Shown: positions 11,951 to 25,671, counted from the stretch's first letter. The stretch: 64,000 nucleotides of DNA from Pyxicephalus adspersus (GCF_032062135.1 NC_092861.1:137184078-137248077), one strand, 5' to 3'. The notes: generated from the letters alone by a model not told the origin. Numbers and translations: made by a program.

Positions 11951-12899
11951 TTTTTTTAAAATTTAATTAAATTTGACTGTAAGGTCTCTGGTTCGACTTC
12001 AGCTTTTAAAAGCTAACTGCTGCATTTGGCACACAGGAATTGTGGGGGAGAAAGAAATATCTTTAAACCCCTGTGTGATTTATTACACTAAATTATAAGT
12101 TTTGAACTCTGACATGAAATTAACCCCAAAATCATCAGGCCCATTGATACCTCACCATGTGCACCAAGGTGTTACACTTTACTGTGCATTGCTGGTTTTA
12201 TCATACAGCCATGTTTTAAAAAGTTAATAAAGCTCAAAATCTGTATAATTACTTTTGTTTCTAAAGAAAATTTTTGTGTGAGTGACAACAAAAATGCTGT
12301 TTCTGAGGCAAAACCAAGAAACACAGAATAATTGTAGATTGTAGTCCAATCATCCAGAGCTGGAATACCTGTTCACAGTTGCCAGAAGTTGGTCGACTCT
12401 ATGCAACACTGATTATACAACTTAACATTAGTTCACTGATTCAAAGGAAAGCGAAATCTTGAAACATTTTTCAATTTTTTACAGAGTTTTTTTTTTTAAA
12501 AAATGCACGCATTGCTATTATGTAGAACAGTCTTATATTCCCATTTCTTCAGTTAAGGAATAACACACAGTTGATACATTTTTCTTCATGTTTTGTAATA
12601 GAATGTACAGTGTCCCCAATGCATTTGTGTGTAAAAGCTATTATAAAGATTTTGAGCTTGTTTCGATTTTTAAAACACACGTCTATTATCCTTAACACAG
12701 CTGTATATGTGCTGTTATTTATTTTAACCATTTCGGCTCTCAACCCTTTTTACAACTTATGGACCAAAGAAATGTTTACATTTCTGCTGAGGGTCTGTTT
12801 ATTCTGCAAAATGTTTTAAAATACATATACAAGATAACGAAGTAATACACATATTGTGTTTTAATTTAAACTTAAGTAAGAAATGCGAGCAGCCAGGTT

Positions 12900-13080
12900 C
12901 CTAATTTAGAAGGGACAGGTCATATTTCTTCTGCAATAAATTGAACTTGCCTTTTCGCAGTCGTTTCCTTAATGTACACTATGGTAGGCATTCACGGCAT
13001 GTAATGTGTACAATCTCCGCATAGCTGGCTGCTAGAAATGAATGAATTCCTGTGCGCATGCGTGGTACCTATGTCATTCC
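12900..13080 (+). repeat. dispersed repeat fragment (TTAAAGTGGAACT family)
   Basis: Carries AAGGGACAGGTCATATTTC, CTTCTGCAATAAATTGAAC and CTTGCC, in the same order as the copies at 7975 and 39712. The 5' head is missing or too diverged to see. Confidence 0.4.
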
Positions 13081-13544
13081 AGCCTGTAAAATCATGCTGA
13101 GTTGTGCTACATTGCAAGAAATTTACTATCATTTATTTGACTATATCTATAATTAACTAGAAGTATTGGCAGTTTGCTGGTCTGGAGCATTCAGGTGTGT
13201 GTTAACACAATGACAAGGAAAGACATCAAGTTTTTTTTGGAGAAGCAATTTTGGCTGCCTATCAATCCAAAGTGAGAAAAAATATTTAGAAGCTGAAAAC
13301 TTTAGGACAGTGGCCCATCTTTTCAGGAGTGGACATCTCTGCAAATTCGCCTCAAGGTGAATGCAATGATCAAAGGGCTTCAGTTATCGTTGTAAATGTT
13401 AAAGTTCATGACAGTACAATTTGAAAAAGACTGAACAAATATGGCTTGTTTGGAAGCTTTCCCCGGAGATGGTCTCTTCTCTCTAAAAAGAGCTTGGCAG
13501 CATAGCTTAGGTTTGCAAATATCACAGATCCCCGGAGAACCAGG

Positions 13545-14040
13545 GGATCTGTGCGTGTGTCTGTAGCACTCACCTCACATTCCTCTGCAGCCAGCAGCAG
13601 CTCTGTTCAGGAATCCTGTCTGCTTGTCACTTCCTGCTCTGAGTCACATGATCCCATGCGTGGTGCCCCTTTACCCCAGAGAACCAGAATATTCCGCAGA
13701 ATCACTCCATCTGCTGGCAGAAGTGCCAACACCACCTGAGCTGCCTCTGCTCCCTTTTATTGTGGGTTCTCTTACCTGCAGGTCATGTGATTTCCATCTG
13801 CATTATGACTTCCCCTATAAAAGGAAGTCACTGGCAACAGGAAATTGCCTAAACAAAGAAGTTTCTTTGGCTCCGCTAACAGGTTCCCGTTGTTCCAGTT
13901 TGTGTCTCTTGTTCCTAATTGTTTGTGTACCGACCCTGGCTTGACCTTGACTACTCTCCTGCATGCCGCCAGCCCTGACCTCTGGCTTGTTTGACCTTGA
14001 TTCTGTATGATGTTCCTGCACCTCTCCTAATTTAAACGGA
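13545..14040 (+). mobile_element. possible solo LTR or other TATA-containing repeat
   Basis: This block is more GC-rich than its surroundings. It holds a TATAAAA box at 13816-13822, preceded by AGGTCATGTGATTTCC and followed about 100 bases later by GTTCCCGTTGTTCCAG and ACCGACCCTGGC. The layout resembles the U3-TATA-R-U5 order of a gypsy-type LTR, and similar text is familiar from frog repeats. No partner LTR, primer-binding site or gag/pol is present. The boundaries are uncertain. Confidence 0.3.
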
Positions 14041-14059
14041 GCGTCCAGCAAAGTTGTAT

Positions 14060-14490
14060 GTGAAAACTTCTAGAACAATTCCCTTTGGACAAACGAGTGG
14101 AGATGTTTGTCCACGATGCAAATCACCACAGATGTATAACCAAACCCCATATTTCAGAACAAACACCTGAACTGTCAAGCATGGTGGTAGGAGGGGTAAT
14201 AATTTGGGCCTGGGCACCTTGCATTTATTGACTCAACTATGAGCTTGTCTGTATATCAATTGTGAGGCTAAAAGCTTTGCCAAATTTGGGTCATGCAACA
14301 GAACAATAATTCCAAACTCAACAGCAAATCTATAGCAATGATCCAGTCAAAGTCCTGACCTAAACCTTATTGAAATGCTGTGGCTTTACATTAGAAAAGC
14401 TCAATGAAGTTAAGCAATGTTGGAAAGCAAAGTGAGCCAAAAGTCTTTAACAAGAGTGCAAGAAACAAATAAAGTCACATAGAAATAAAC
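14060..14490 (+). pseudogene. Tc1/mariner transposase remnant
   Basis: In shifting plus-strand frames the sequence reads as a decayed Tc1-like transposase. AAGCATGGTGGT corresponds to the KHGG motif that normally precedes the catalytic region. QSPDLNLIEMLW is encoded at 14348-14383, close to the family's QSPDLNPIEMLW signature before the last catalytic residue. Multiple stops and frameshifts separate these pieces. The terminal inverted repeats are not evident. Confidence 0.75.
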
Positions 14491-14956
14491 AACTTATTTT
14501 AACTTATTGGTGCTAAATGCTCTGCAAGCTATCGAACAATAGGGTGTACTTAGATTTTCACACATGGCGTCTCCATTTTGGCTTCAATTTAGTTAAAAAA
14601 AAAAAAAAAATTATATTACATATGCAATCATATTTAAATGGAAATTGTGATGAGTTTTTATTAGGAAATGAAACTGGTAATGCTTCTGCTTTTCTTGTAA
14701 TAGAAAGGTTATTTGAATTCCACAGTAAGTATATCCAGAAAATTTTCATATTGTAGCTGATTTAAAAGAAATGTTCACTTATCAAGGTGAATTTTCTTTT
14801 TGCAATTTACTTACCTTAGTGAATGTGTTAACAATTCACATTGCAAAGGAATAGCCAATCACCCAGTAAAACAAAAAACAAAGGATTTTTGTTTGCATAT
14901 GATTGGATAGTTAAAGTCAGCTGATCTTTATCTCATTTACAAAGCCAAGTGATCTG

Positions 14957-15223
14957 AACCACAATCGTACACACGTCAGATGATTTTCGTTCGATTATCA
15001 CTAGTATCCGACAAGAATCGTGTGTACAGCACTTGTCCGACGTCATTCATATATCTGTCCTGGTGGATCCATGAACAGCGAACGACTGCAATACAAGTAA
15101 AGGGGAGAGAGTGCAGCGCTCATCTCCCCTCTCCATAGAATATAGTGCTTGTATCTTTCAGTGTTTTGTCGTTGGAAAGGATCATGAAAGACAAAAGTCT
15201 AACGTGTGTACACAGCCTAAGTC
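14957..15223. mobile_element. TTAA-type MITE, diverged copy (CGTACACACG family)
   Basis: The left end ATCGTACACACGTCAGATG pairs with the right end, whose reverse complement reads TTAGGCTGTGTACACACGTT. The interior has ATCGTTC-type words shared with the clean copy at 31270-31710. The target site is decayed. Confidence 0.55.
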
Positions 15224-15511
15224 ACCTTGCCATGTGATTCTTTTTGTAAATCAATCCAATTATATTAAAAATGCTAATATTTAGGAGGACTGAGGGACAC
15301 TTACTGCCTTTTGGTGTAGCCAATAGTTTACCAAAACTACATCTCTTGAGAGTGCTTTACCTGTGTGCAATATGCTGGCAACGTATCCTGAGACAAGACA
15401 GCTGAATTGTTTGCTGGGAAGGAAATCAATGCATGCAGGTATAGGCATGGTTCTGTACACAGCGGAGGAGAAATCGGGCCATGATTAGAATACTTCTTGG
15501 GATCACTATTT

Positions 15512-15572
15512 AATGTACAGTGCTGCATAATATGTTGGAACTATATAAATACTGTTTAAATTTAATAATTTC
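15512..15572 (+). repeat. SINE 3'-tail fragment
   Basis: TGTACAGTGCTGCATAATAT followed by GAACTATATAAATACTG and a TTTAATAATTT run matches the tail seen at 42345-42440 and 46498-46641. Confidence 0.5.
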
Positions 15573-18473
15573 TTTAAAGCAGTATTATCAGCCAAGTATT
15601 TGGGACAGCACCTAATTTCTGGCAAGATTAACAGTTATTTTTCTGTACTTGCAGAATGTAAAATGATAAAACATACAGAAAATGTACTTACAGAGATGTA
15701 CTGCATATGTTTTTTATTTCTTTTACTCAGACATGCACTTTAAGAGCCAGCGTGCACCTTTACCATAACAATTTCACCTAATTTTAGGTAAACGTGTCCT
15801 TTGAGCTTGCCAGAAGTCTGGTGTTTCCTTTGCTGATTGGAGAATTTTTGATTAGGTATTAAATGCAAATGTTTGAACACTCATGGATTTAACATAATTA
15901 GCAGAAAGATAATGCAAAAGAACATAAGCTAACAAGTGCCCCATAAGACAGATTGTTGGCCAAGCAGAGGCCACCAAGAAGTCTATTATAACTGACACTT
16001 AACTGACTATAACTGTGGAGTTTTCCCTCTTCAATCCTTAAGTCAATCTGAGTCCATAGACAAAGCCAAGTGAATACCAGTTTCCCCAGCACGGGGGCTA
16101 TTTTTGCAGGGAATCTAATACAATCCAGATGTCATGCGGAGACCCAGAGTTTTTTTGCTGCCAAACATCTCTTCAGAGGTCAGAGTTCTGGGCTTGGTGC
16201 CCTTCTAAAATTCTTTCACAAATTGCTATTTGCTGAGGTTTTTAATCCTAATGGAAAGAATAATGTGCTTGTAAAATCTGCAGTTATTAGAAACACAGCA
16301 AAGGTAGTGTGGACATCAAATCAGCACATATTTCATTTCAATAAACAAATTGCTGATGAACTCTTCTAGGTATCAGTGCATCATGTGAATTGCAGCATTA
16401 TCACTGCTGGGTGACTCCCCTGTAGGTCAACTAGAGTGTAGACCCTGCATGATTGACATTATCGGGGATTAACAATTGCTCCCATTGTGTCTGGCTTAAC
16501 CGGCTTCACCACAGGCTACAAGCTATATGTGTATCTACAAAGTATAAAAAAGTATATAAAGCTATGAAAAAAATTGGATACAGTAAGGAACTAAAACCTC
16601 TATGGGAAATTCATTGCTTTTTCACAATCCATCCCGCACCTGTACCTTTGGTGCCATTAGCCAACAAATAGGTACCCAGCCTATGGTGATGCCACGCAAA
16701 CTCAAATTTAGAAAACTGATGACTATTCGTCACCTTGGAAGAAAAAGGGACTTGTGCGTAAGACCTCAATAAAATGGCTAGCCACAAGAAAGATTCACAC
16801 TCTCCAACATTCCTAATGACTATGGCCACAGGGCTGGAATTCCAAAAATCGGAGTTGTCATTAGAACTGGAATAGAGGAAATAAAAAATGATAATGTGGA
16901 CACTCTTTCCAGGGACAGCTGTCTAATAACAGACGTTCCTTTTTCACTGTCTACAGGACGGGAAGTGAAGGTAATTTTCCCCAACAGCTAAAAGCTAAAT
17001 ATGGTCTTAACCACTTCCTACTTTTTACACAAAAAAAAAAAGAGAGACACTGGATATATACTTTAAGGACAGGTGCAGACCTGCCCCTGATCGAGTTCTG
17101 GCGTTGGCATCTTGCTGGTGGCAGTGATCCGCTGTACTGTACCATTCACTGCCGCCCTCGTTCAATTTCTATGGGACTGCTGCGAGGAGAAGCTACATGT
17201 AGGCATGTAAGGCAGCAATTCACTGGTACAAGGAATCGGTAACTGCACCACAACCTTGTAGCTAGTTTGACTATAGTGAGAAGATCAAGTTGCCTTATTA
17301 CTTAACTTCTATGACAACCTATTTAGGCACCAAGTCCTCCGACTCACATGAACATTGTCTACAAAAAAGAATACCAAGTTAAGAATCATAAAAATCCAGG
17401 GCTGCCCTTTTCTTTTAATGACTTTGGTTTCTTTCTTTTAATATTGTCAGTTACAGTAATGTATTGGAATTCGGTCAGCTTAATAGAAATATTTCTTAAA
17501 CTCATAGAAATGGTTCCAAAAGGTCTCCTGTTCATTCACCAGACAGCTGTCTTCTTGTATACAGTGGAAATACTTAGGCTGCCCACTCATCACAATTTCA
17601 CACAATGTTGTGCATTTCAAAGAAGCTCTATTACAGAGCAAAGGCGGACAGCTTTTGTCTACAGTGCTGAAAGAAGGTGTTAATAAGGAAAAACAGAAGG
17701 AAGTTTCAAATGTTAAAATTTATAGAGTTCCTGCAGGGGTTATGATGATGAAAAGTTGCAGAGCATTATTGGTGATCAGGTGATTTTATTGAAATTCTTT
17801 TTCTGTATACTATGTTCAGGGACTTTGTAATGAACTCAAACAGTCAAGTTGGTGGCTTTAAAAACAGTTTTTTCCCAATTGTAATTTTTTACTATTTGGT
17901 TTTAAAACCAAACACATTACAAGTATTAACAAAAATGTTTATCTAAACAGAAAAGGAACACGTGAAGCTCACACAAATAAAAGGACTTGGCAGAAACATA
18001 GACATGTTCTATAGACTAATAATTAGACCTAGTAATGTCCTGATGCCATGTCCAATAGCATCCTTGATGGTCCTTGGCTTTTATGGATATTAAATGAAGA
18101 ATTTGAAACTTACCTGTATGCAGAAGATGCTTGAACAGAAAAAAAAAGTCCAAATAGGCTTTCTATTTTAATGGAAATGGCCTAGCATTCCTCGTGATAT
18201 AATGTCCAAAGGATCCCTCATGATATACCCTGAATATAATTTAACTGATCACTAATTGAGTTGTATCTTCTTGAGAATTGTAGAGGAGTCACACAAGTCT
18301 CTGCAGTCCAGACACCACACAGCCAACTCTAAAGGCTTCTACTTGGTGGTTTGTACAATACCATCAGAGCTCTGCAAAGTAGCAGATCAAAAGCTATAGT
18401 AGCATGTCCGGTAGGTAAATCTTTGTGCCTGTAAATTATGTAGTTATAGTAGAGTTGTATAGGTGTCGTAAGC

Positions 18474-19186
18474 CATTGATCACCAACCAGTTGTCCGTGG
18501 ACCTCAGGTGGTCCGCATGAAAATTTTGGTAGTCCATAGAAAAATTTGGACATTATTTGCAGTTTTTATGTTTTATTATTAATAAAACAAAAATAATATT
18601 CTAATTAAGATGACAATTTGCACTAAATTCATGAATTGTATTAGAGACGGAAAGACAAAGGAGGCGCAGCGTGACGTCAGTGTAGTAATAAGTTGTATGA
18701 GGCGTTGCCGAGTCGTACGCTTCAGTATTGTTTCCACCATTACAACAGTCACCCCGCTCCGCGAATACCGATTCTTATCCAATTGTTTTATTTTCTTTAT
18801 TTCTCAGATGCTCTTTTGCAAGTATGACCTTAACTGTGTATTTTCTTTACCTGTTATATTTAATGGCATCAAATAGTTAGACTTTGATTTCTTGTTTGGT
18901 TTTAGATTCGAATGAAATAAACCCATAATGAGTGAGAAAAATGAATATTTTGCATTTCTTTAGTAATACTAAATATAATGCAACTAATGATAATAGTAAC
19001 AATAGTAATGCCTAACCGTGAGCTGATTAATGAATCAGAGCCTCCACAGTCCTTGTCAAGAACCATTAAGAAGATCATTTTTTTGCAAATGAATTTTATC
19101 TTTTTAAAAAATTCATAAAAATGGTCTGCGGGATTTAAAATTTTGAATTTAGTGGTCCATGAGGTTCAAAAGGTTTGCGACCACTG
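18474..19186. mobile_element. hAT-type MITE, older copy
   Basis: The left end CATTGATCACCAACC pairs imperfectly with the right end, whose reverse complement is CAGTGGTCGCAAACC. The sub-terminal GTGGTCCGCATG and GTGGTCCATGAG also correspond. Flanks TCGTAAGC and TTAAAAGC agree at 5 of 8 bases, a possible decayed target duplication. It is about 713 bp long with no transposase. Confidence 0.65.
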
Positions 19187-19899
19187 TTAAAAGCCATTCA
19201 TTTACTTTTTTACGCTTCTTCCAGAACTTTGTTTTGGACTTGTTTTAATAGTCCATGGTCTTCATAATGATAATTTTGACCATTTTAGTAGCAGGTGTAT
19301 TTTTGTTGAGGTTGTTTGTCAATCTAATTTAACACAAGCGGACATCAATTATCTATTTATGTGACTACTGAAGGCATTTGATTACACCAGAGGTTTCATA
19401 GTAGTGGGGCTGAATTATTGTGCAAAAAAAAAAAAAAAAAGGATTTTTTACAATTAATGAATTGTTTTCGAACTTTACCATTGACTATTTAGTGTAGACC
19501 AATGACTTAAAATCTTATTAAAATCCATTTCATTATAGTTTTTAAACCTTGAAAATGTAGAAAAGTGTGATTACTAACAACGGTATTTGTTGATTTTTTT
19601 GTTGCCATTGGGGAGATTATCCCCCATTTCTTGTCCTAGTGACTAATGGTATAAGAAAGTAAAGTGGTATCAGCAATGAGAACAAATCAGCAATAAAAAA
19701 AAACCTAACATTTTTATTGTAGAGTGGTTTACTTAAAATCCGATTGGTTGCTGTGTCCTAAAGTCTTAGTTTTCCACTGCTCATATTTTAAGTCACATTG
19801 TGCCAACCTGTGAACCTTAGTTCATTAAGAGGGTAGCTTGTTCTCCAATTACTGAATTATGATATGTTTATTTATTTGAAAGCAAAATGAGAGCCTTAT

Positions 19900-20150
19900 A
19901 TTTTCTCTCCACCCCCAGTTTTAAGAATTTGACCAATTTACGAGATAATTGCGAAGGGCCCAATTGTGGGCAGCTTGTTAACGGCAGGAATAAGTCTCCA
20001 TTTTATTTGCCCATAGATTGTAATTGGCGATTTATGAGTGGGTTCCTTGTAAAGCATTAGGCAAAAATTGCATAACTTAAGGGATTCTTTTTCTATTACA
20101 GTTACAAAATTTCCTGCAGCTTTTATACACATCTGATTTCTGCATCACAT
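19900..20150. promoter_or_regulatory. candidate conserved non-coding element in intron
   Basis: Unique sequence without repeat similarity in the window, with homeodomain-like cores such as TGTAATTGGCGATTTATGAG. No splice-bounded frame is present. Conservation is untested. Confidence 0.25.
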
Positions 20151-21599
20151 GTGGAATTTCTTAGTTTATGTCTGAAATATGTTTTGCAAATCTCAATTTT
20201 TTTCTATAGTGAAATCAGCTCTCTGAATATGAAATTTCCGAGTGTTTTTGCAGACTGTGTTTTTTATTTAAAATGTTTTTTTCTAGTAACCCAATTACTA
20301 TAATTTTTTTTTCAAGTGACCAAAAGTCTAAAAGTAAACATTCATATGAATGGCCCAATGAAATGAAAACAAAATTTTATTTTGAACATAATTATACAAT
20401 TAAATAATTGTATCCTATTATAATTTTAGCTTTTGGTAGTTAGATGATATCGAAGCTTTCCACATGCATCATGAGCTTAATGTCACCAAGTTCTTTCTAA
20501 TCTCTCCCGCTCACTGAGCAAAAGTAGGATAACCAAAGGTGTCCCAATGTGCATCAATGCTAAGATGAATTGCTATAACCTTCTTGGATCTCGTTCTGCC
20601 TGTAAAAATTTTAAAGCCAAGTTAAACTTTTCTGAACTTACCTGTCTCCAGTCAGTCCTAGGGCGCTGCTATCTTTTTGCCTTTTGAGATCTTTGGTCAT
20701 CTTGATAGACCACACCAGGATGATGTAATTACTGTCTATCCTGGTGCCTTGCGCTAACTCATTTGCATTAATGTGTATTTCATCAAGGCAGCTCATTCAA
20801 GTGAATGGGTCACTATCACTCAAGAATAGGTAAAAAAACAAACATTCACAATTTATATATGACGCAGCATACCACAAGACATGGTAGTGTGCTGTAATGC
20901 ACTGCAACACACATACATTGATATGTGCTGCCTCGGGGCAATGGGTCCCATTTAGAATGTTTGAAAAATCATTCTCTGTCCTATTTTACTTTATTTAGAC
21001 ATCTTTTAGGTTGTTTTACATGCACTGACTGTTTGACGTCTACCTCAAGATTTTCACTAAATGCTGAAAGTTACACTTTGCACATAAAGAGGTTCTAAAC
21101 GCTAGAAGTTGTCTCCCCGCCCTCCCCCCCAAAAAAAAACAGGGATAAGGCAAGGGATCCAATGTCTCCAATGATTTCCATTCTTTGTTGGAGGCATCCA
21201 TCTTGCTTCAGGCAGGCCTTTGCTTCCTCGTGTCAGAGCCTCCAGCAAGGATAACCCAGAACAGCATCAAATCTCCTAAGACTAGGCAAGGGCCCCAAAG
21301 TCTAACATGTATACAGCTATGAAGCTTTAGGTATAGTGGCTTTAAATGTCAGACAAAGAATACAGGTGCTGTAAAGGCACAATTTACATTTCACATTTTT
21401 TTTTTAATACAGGGCATCTTCACATTTTGAGTTTAGTTAGAATTTAACCCGACTCTATTTAATGAAGCTTTAGTATTATATACAAATATGTGTTTGATGT
21501 ATGGCTTATTTTACACTTTATCTTAAATTACTCAGGACACCATGTTATAATTACATGTAGTATAATGATGAACTCAATATGTTTGACGTAGGACTTTAT

Positions 21600-22060
21600 T
21601 ATATAAATATATATATTTATATATAAAATATACTATAGTTCAAAATCTCAAGTGTTTATACTTGACGTGTTACATCTCTATACATATAGACCGTCAAGCA
21701 CGCATTAATATCTATCCCTGAGGAGGGCCCTACGTGGCGAAACGCGTCGGATCATTGCGCGCCGCGGCACGGTCTATTCAATGTTTTTACAGTTACCTTT
21801 ATAATTTCTTGATGAAATTCACTATGTATAGTGTGTACAATTATTCTGTGTTGTGAAATATTAACAGGACAGAATCTGACGTAATTTTATATGTTAATGT
21901 GTATTTGATTATGTATAAAATATTAGCTTAACCAATAATATAAATAACAATAAAATAACCAATCAATACACTTCACCTTTTGCATGAAAAACCCCTGAGC
22001 CTCAAACCTCTTTCTTTCTTTTTCTACCTATTTATTTGTATACAACACCTGGAGGTGGCT
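21600..22060 (+). repeat. dispersed repeat carrying the GGCGAAACGCGT block
   Basis: Contains CCCTGAGGAGGGCCC and TACGTGGCGAAACGCGTCGG (block GGCGAAACGCGT at 21736-21747), then a CG-rich GCGCGCCGCGG. AT-rich, unstructured arms lie on both sides. Related blocks occur in reverse at 30289-30328 and more diverged at 51251-51290. I recognise the motif as recurrent in frog DNA but cannot name the element. The outer limits are guesses. Confidence 0.5.
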
Positions 22061-22269
22061 CACTGTAACCAAACTACACAACTAAAACAGTGAGGAAGAG
22101 TAGAACACATTTATACTATAATATACAAATATATTTTTCATTATTTCGCATAATACTCCATAATCCCGTGTTTGCAGATACAAACACTTATTCTTTATTA
22201 TTCACTTTTATTCTGTTGGCAGTTGCTTTTGCTTGTATCTGTTTGAATCAATATTAATTCAAGTACCTA

Positions 22270-22800
22270 TATGCGATTTTTGCCCCGTTTTGTCATTGAT
22301 GTTCTGAAAAAATGTCCATCTAATATTTCACAAATGAAAAAAAGATCTCGTTCAAACATCATTTGTGTTTCCACTTTCCGTAAAGGGGAAAAAAAAACTG
22401 TTTTTCAAACCTGCAGCTGGTTATGTCTGCAGGAGTTCCCACTTATGGCCGGCTTTGATTGACATCTTGAAATGGCAGCTTTTCATGAATAGCTGTTAAC
22501 TTGTAGAATTCACTTATGGCTCTAAGACAGACTGACTTTGTTCTACTGTTGGGGGCTGTCCAATATAAACAGGACCTTGCATCTGAATTTAATAATGCAG
22601 CAAAGTCCGGAGAGAGCACTTTTTTTTACACTTCGACTTGTGATGCGTTTTTGAACCTGATCTTGCAGAGATTTAACCTAACGTGGACGCTCAATAATTA
22701 CTTTCATTTTTCTATCCATTTTGCTGTATTACCAATGTACTGTTTACCCTCAACCTCTTTAGTTGGGGGATTTTTGTAGTTTTTCTCTCCAGGTTGTGTT
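22270..22800. promoter_or_regulatory. candidate conserved non-coding region in intron
   Basis: High-complexity sequence with no repeat seen. It includes TGATTGACAT at 22456-22465, one base from the Pbx-Meis decamer TGATTGACAG, and TTTAATAATGCAGC. Open frames of 60-90 codons here have no recognisable protein content. Function is inferred only. Confidence 0.25.
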
Positions 22801-23871
22801 AACAAGATTAATAAAATGTTAAAGGGTGGTAAATATGAAAGTTTGCTTGTGTATTTTCTATGTTTACCACTTGCAGGCAGCAAGTCGAGTCCTTGATAAC
22901 AGGAGCTTTAGGAAGGATTCTTTTTCTACTTTTGTGTTCATGTTGCATTTTCATGGTGTCGTCTCCTTAGCAGTTGCCATGTGTGATATCAGAAGGTTCA
23001 ACTTCATTCCATTCACTGCCAGTCCCTTTTGGGTGTTGGCTGACTATGCTTTGGGAAGGAGATTCTCAACTTTAGAACTAGTCCCAATCATGACTTTCTG
23101 GAAGTATCTTCAAGCCCAAATTGTGCGTAATAAAGTAGAGGCCAGTGATATGAAAGTTACAAATCTGAACTTCAAATTTAATATATTTCTAACACCATGT
23201 GAAGGTATCATCAAAACTGATCTGACCGACAGGCACACCCACCTCTCTCCCTTCTACCATTGACAGAAATGCCTTGAAGAAGGACAGATTTTGTTTTATT
23301 GTGGTAGAATTTATTGACTTTCCTAAGCCATACATATGCAGATAATTGTGCATGCGTAAGGCAAAGTGCATGCGTAAGGCATCGGTCTTCCTGACCCGAC
23401 CCAATGAAGATTGTCCCACCATGGAGAAAATGGAAGCAATGACATTGCGGGAGAGCTCAGACATTGCCCATTAGTGGGGACAGTTTGCGTTTGTAGTTGC
23501 ACATTATAATGAGAGCTCCTTGGGTCCTCAAAGTTCCGTTTACAAATTCATTATCTGGTATTTAGCACAGCGATCTTTGCAAGCTGAGAGCTTTAAAAAG
23601 GCTTTTTAATACATTGACTGTGTACAAAAAGGATTTTATACAATTACCTGAAAATATATAAACCATCAGTTGGGTGCATTTTTTTAAATAAAATTTTAAG
23701 GAATTTATGTTCCCTTTAAAACAACTCTTATCTCTACAGAAACCACTGCATATAATGAACTATGCAGCAGATAAACAAACTACCAGTGCATAATCAGAGA
23801 ACAAAAACTACTTAATGTGCCCCTCTCTCCCCAATAACCAATTATTCCTCAATGGGCTCCGCCATCTTGCC

Positions 23872-24240
23872 TTAAGCTTTGTACACATGCCAGAATGGTC
23901 ATGTTTTGTCTCTGGAAAAAACCATACCCTGGCAGATTAATGAACTACCACTGTACTTTCCTATTTAAGAAAGCCCAGCGGGATGCAGCTCACTTGTCCC
24001 CCCCCCCCCTTATCATTGAACAGAGCAGCAATGTGCGCAGATCACCCCGGTCACTGGAAAAGATAATGAAAGATTGTTTCCAGCATCAGAAATCTGACAT
24101 TCATCTGATATCTATACAGTATATAGTATAGTATTAACGGACTGTCAATCATTGCCTTCCTGTCAGTTACTGCACTCCTATTCCTGTAGTAGTCTATACA
24201 CTGCTCTCTGCTTCAGCCATTGATGGTGCAGCCCATTCTT
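23872..24240 (+). mobile_element. partial TTAA-type MITE, left end only
   Basis: TTAAGCTTTGTACACATGCC at 23872 matches the left terminus of the element family seen at 31270. The matching right end is not visible, so the 3' limit is approximate. A C10-11 tract lies at about 24000. Confidence 0.4.
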
Positions 24241-24587
24241 TAAAGTGGACCTATCCTCACATTTTCATCATATAAACATTACATAATAAAAATATATATA
24301 TGCACCTTGCAGTGCACCCTCTGTATTTACTTTCATGCAGTCTTCTCTTTATGGTAGACTTGGATATCGATAATTAGTTTCAACCTGGGTTCGTCCAAAG
24401 ATTGCTGGAGATTCCAATGAGCAGGTTGATTAATGAGCAGTTTGGAAATCTCTGGTCAGTTAAACAGATTCCAATGATCTTTTTGTGGTGAGGGTAAATT
24501 CATCCCGTTGGCCAGCAATGTAAGAGCCATTTTTCCTTCTTACCCCCACTCCAATGCATTGTGAGCTGTGAATAAAGTAATTATAGC

Positions 24588-24660
24588 AGGGGTTTCCTGA
24601 GGACTTGAAGTTATTTCAAGGGTTCCCCATGGTAAAAAGGTTAGGAAACAATGCTCGATA
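24588..24660 (+). repeat. dispersed repeat fragment (CAGGGGTTTCCTGAGG type)
   Basis: GCAGGGGTTTCCTGAGGAC and TTATTTCAAGGGTTCCCC match, in reverse complement, the GGAACCCTTGAAA and CTGGGAACCC words at 43078-43125. The end looks hAT-like, but only one terminus is seen. Confidence 0.45.
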
Positions 24661-25303
24661 ACATAGATATATTTAGATTTACACAATATGAGTAACACCC
24701 TTCTTAAATAAATCGAAGTTTGCTTGTGCCAGAGGTAAATATACACAAATAGAAAAAAAATAAGACTTGGTCCTGCACAGACTTATTATTAATATTAGTA
24801 TTATATACTACAGGTCATTTTCTTCATTTATAGCTTTATATTTAAAATCCTTTTTCTTTCTGATTTGAACATTTGTTATCATTATTTTACATTGATACTT
24901 TGACAACAACCACTACAGAAAGATGACCTTTTCTTTAATATTTTTTTACTCCCCAATTACCTTTGGTAACATCTATAACCACTTTATTATGACCACTTAA
25001 TTAAATTCATGGATAGAACCATAACCACAAATTAACTATATACATAATTTACTACCTGAAAACACATTATTAAAAACATTCATCTATCATGATACAGCTG
25101 ATTGATTGACACTTATTTGTTATTACTATTTGTGTATAGATATATTTACTTTTTAATTCTGCTAGTCTATTTATTTTTTCCTACTTTCTTTAACAGGGTG
25201 ACCACGACATGCATTCTGAAATGGTGCTGCAGTGTTCTGTGGACAGGGTTGTCTTAGATATAGATATAAGATATAGTTTAAATTCAATTGACAAACAAAT
25301 GAA

Positions 25304-25671
25304 ATTAGGCTTCGTACACACGTGCAAAAATTATTGTTGGAAAATAAACGATTAGCGACAGATCAGCGATTATTTATAATTATTTTGAACGATTGTACAG
25401 TGCACGATTCTGTACATGCTGTAATGATAAGATTGTTCAAAGATAATCCACCAATAATGTACATTATGCATGAAGTGACACGTACCAAAGAACAATCCAC
25501 GATCACTCAGCGTACTGTACACACAATAGATAGCGAACGATCATCGCCCAATCAGACCTGCCGGGGTGGTCATTCGTTTCCAGTACCATTGCCGTTTTTC
25601 AGCATTGTTGGCCTGACGTTGCTCAACGATTATCCAACAATCGATCGCTAGTCGTGTGTACATAGCCTTAG
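25304..25671. mobile_element. TTAA-type MITE, diverged copy
   Basis: The left end TTAGGCTTCGTACACACG pairs with the right end CGTGTGTACATAGCCTTAG. The interior is full of ATCGTTG/CAACGAT and ATCGATCG words, as in the clean copy at 31270-31710. Length is about 368 bp. It is non-coding; the 109-codon frame across it is a by-product. Confidence 0.7.

Noticed and set aside
22826..23263. 145-codon plus-strand frame
   Set aside because: No recognisable domain, no splice signals in place, and composition like random AT-rich translation.
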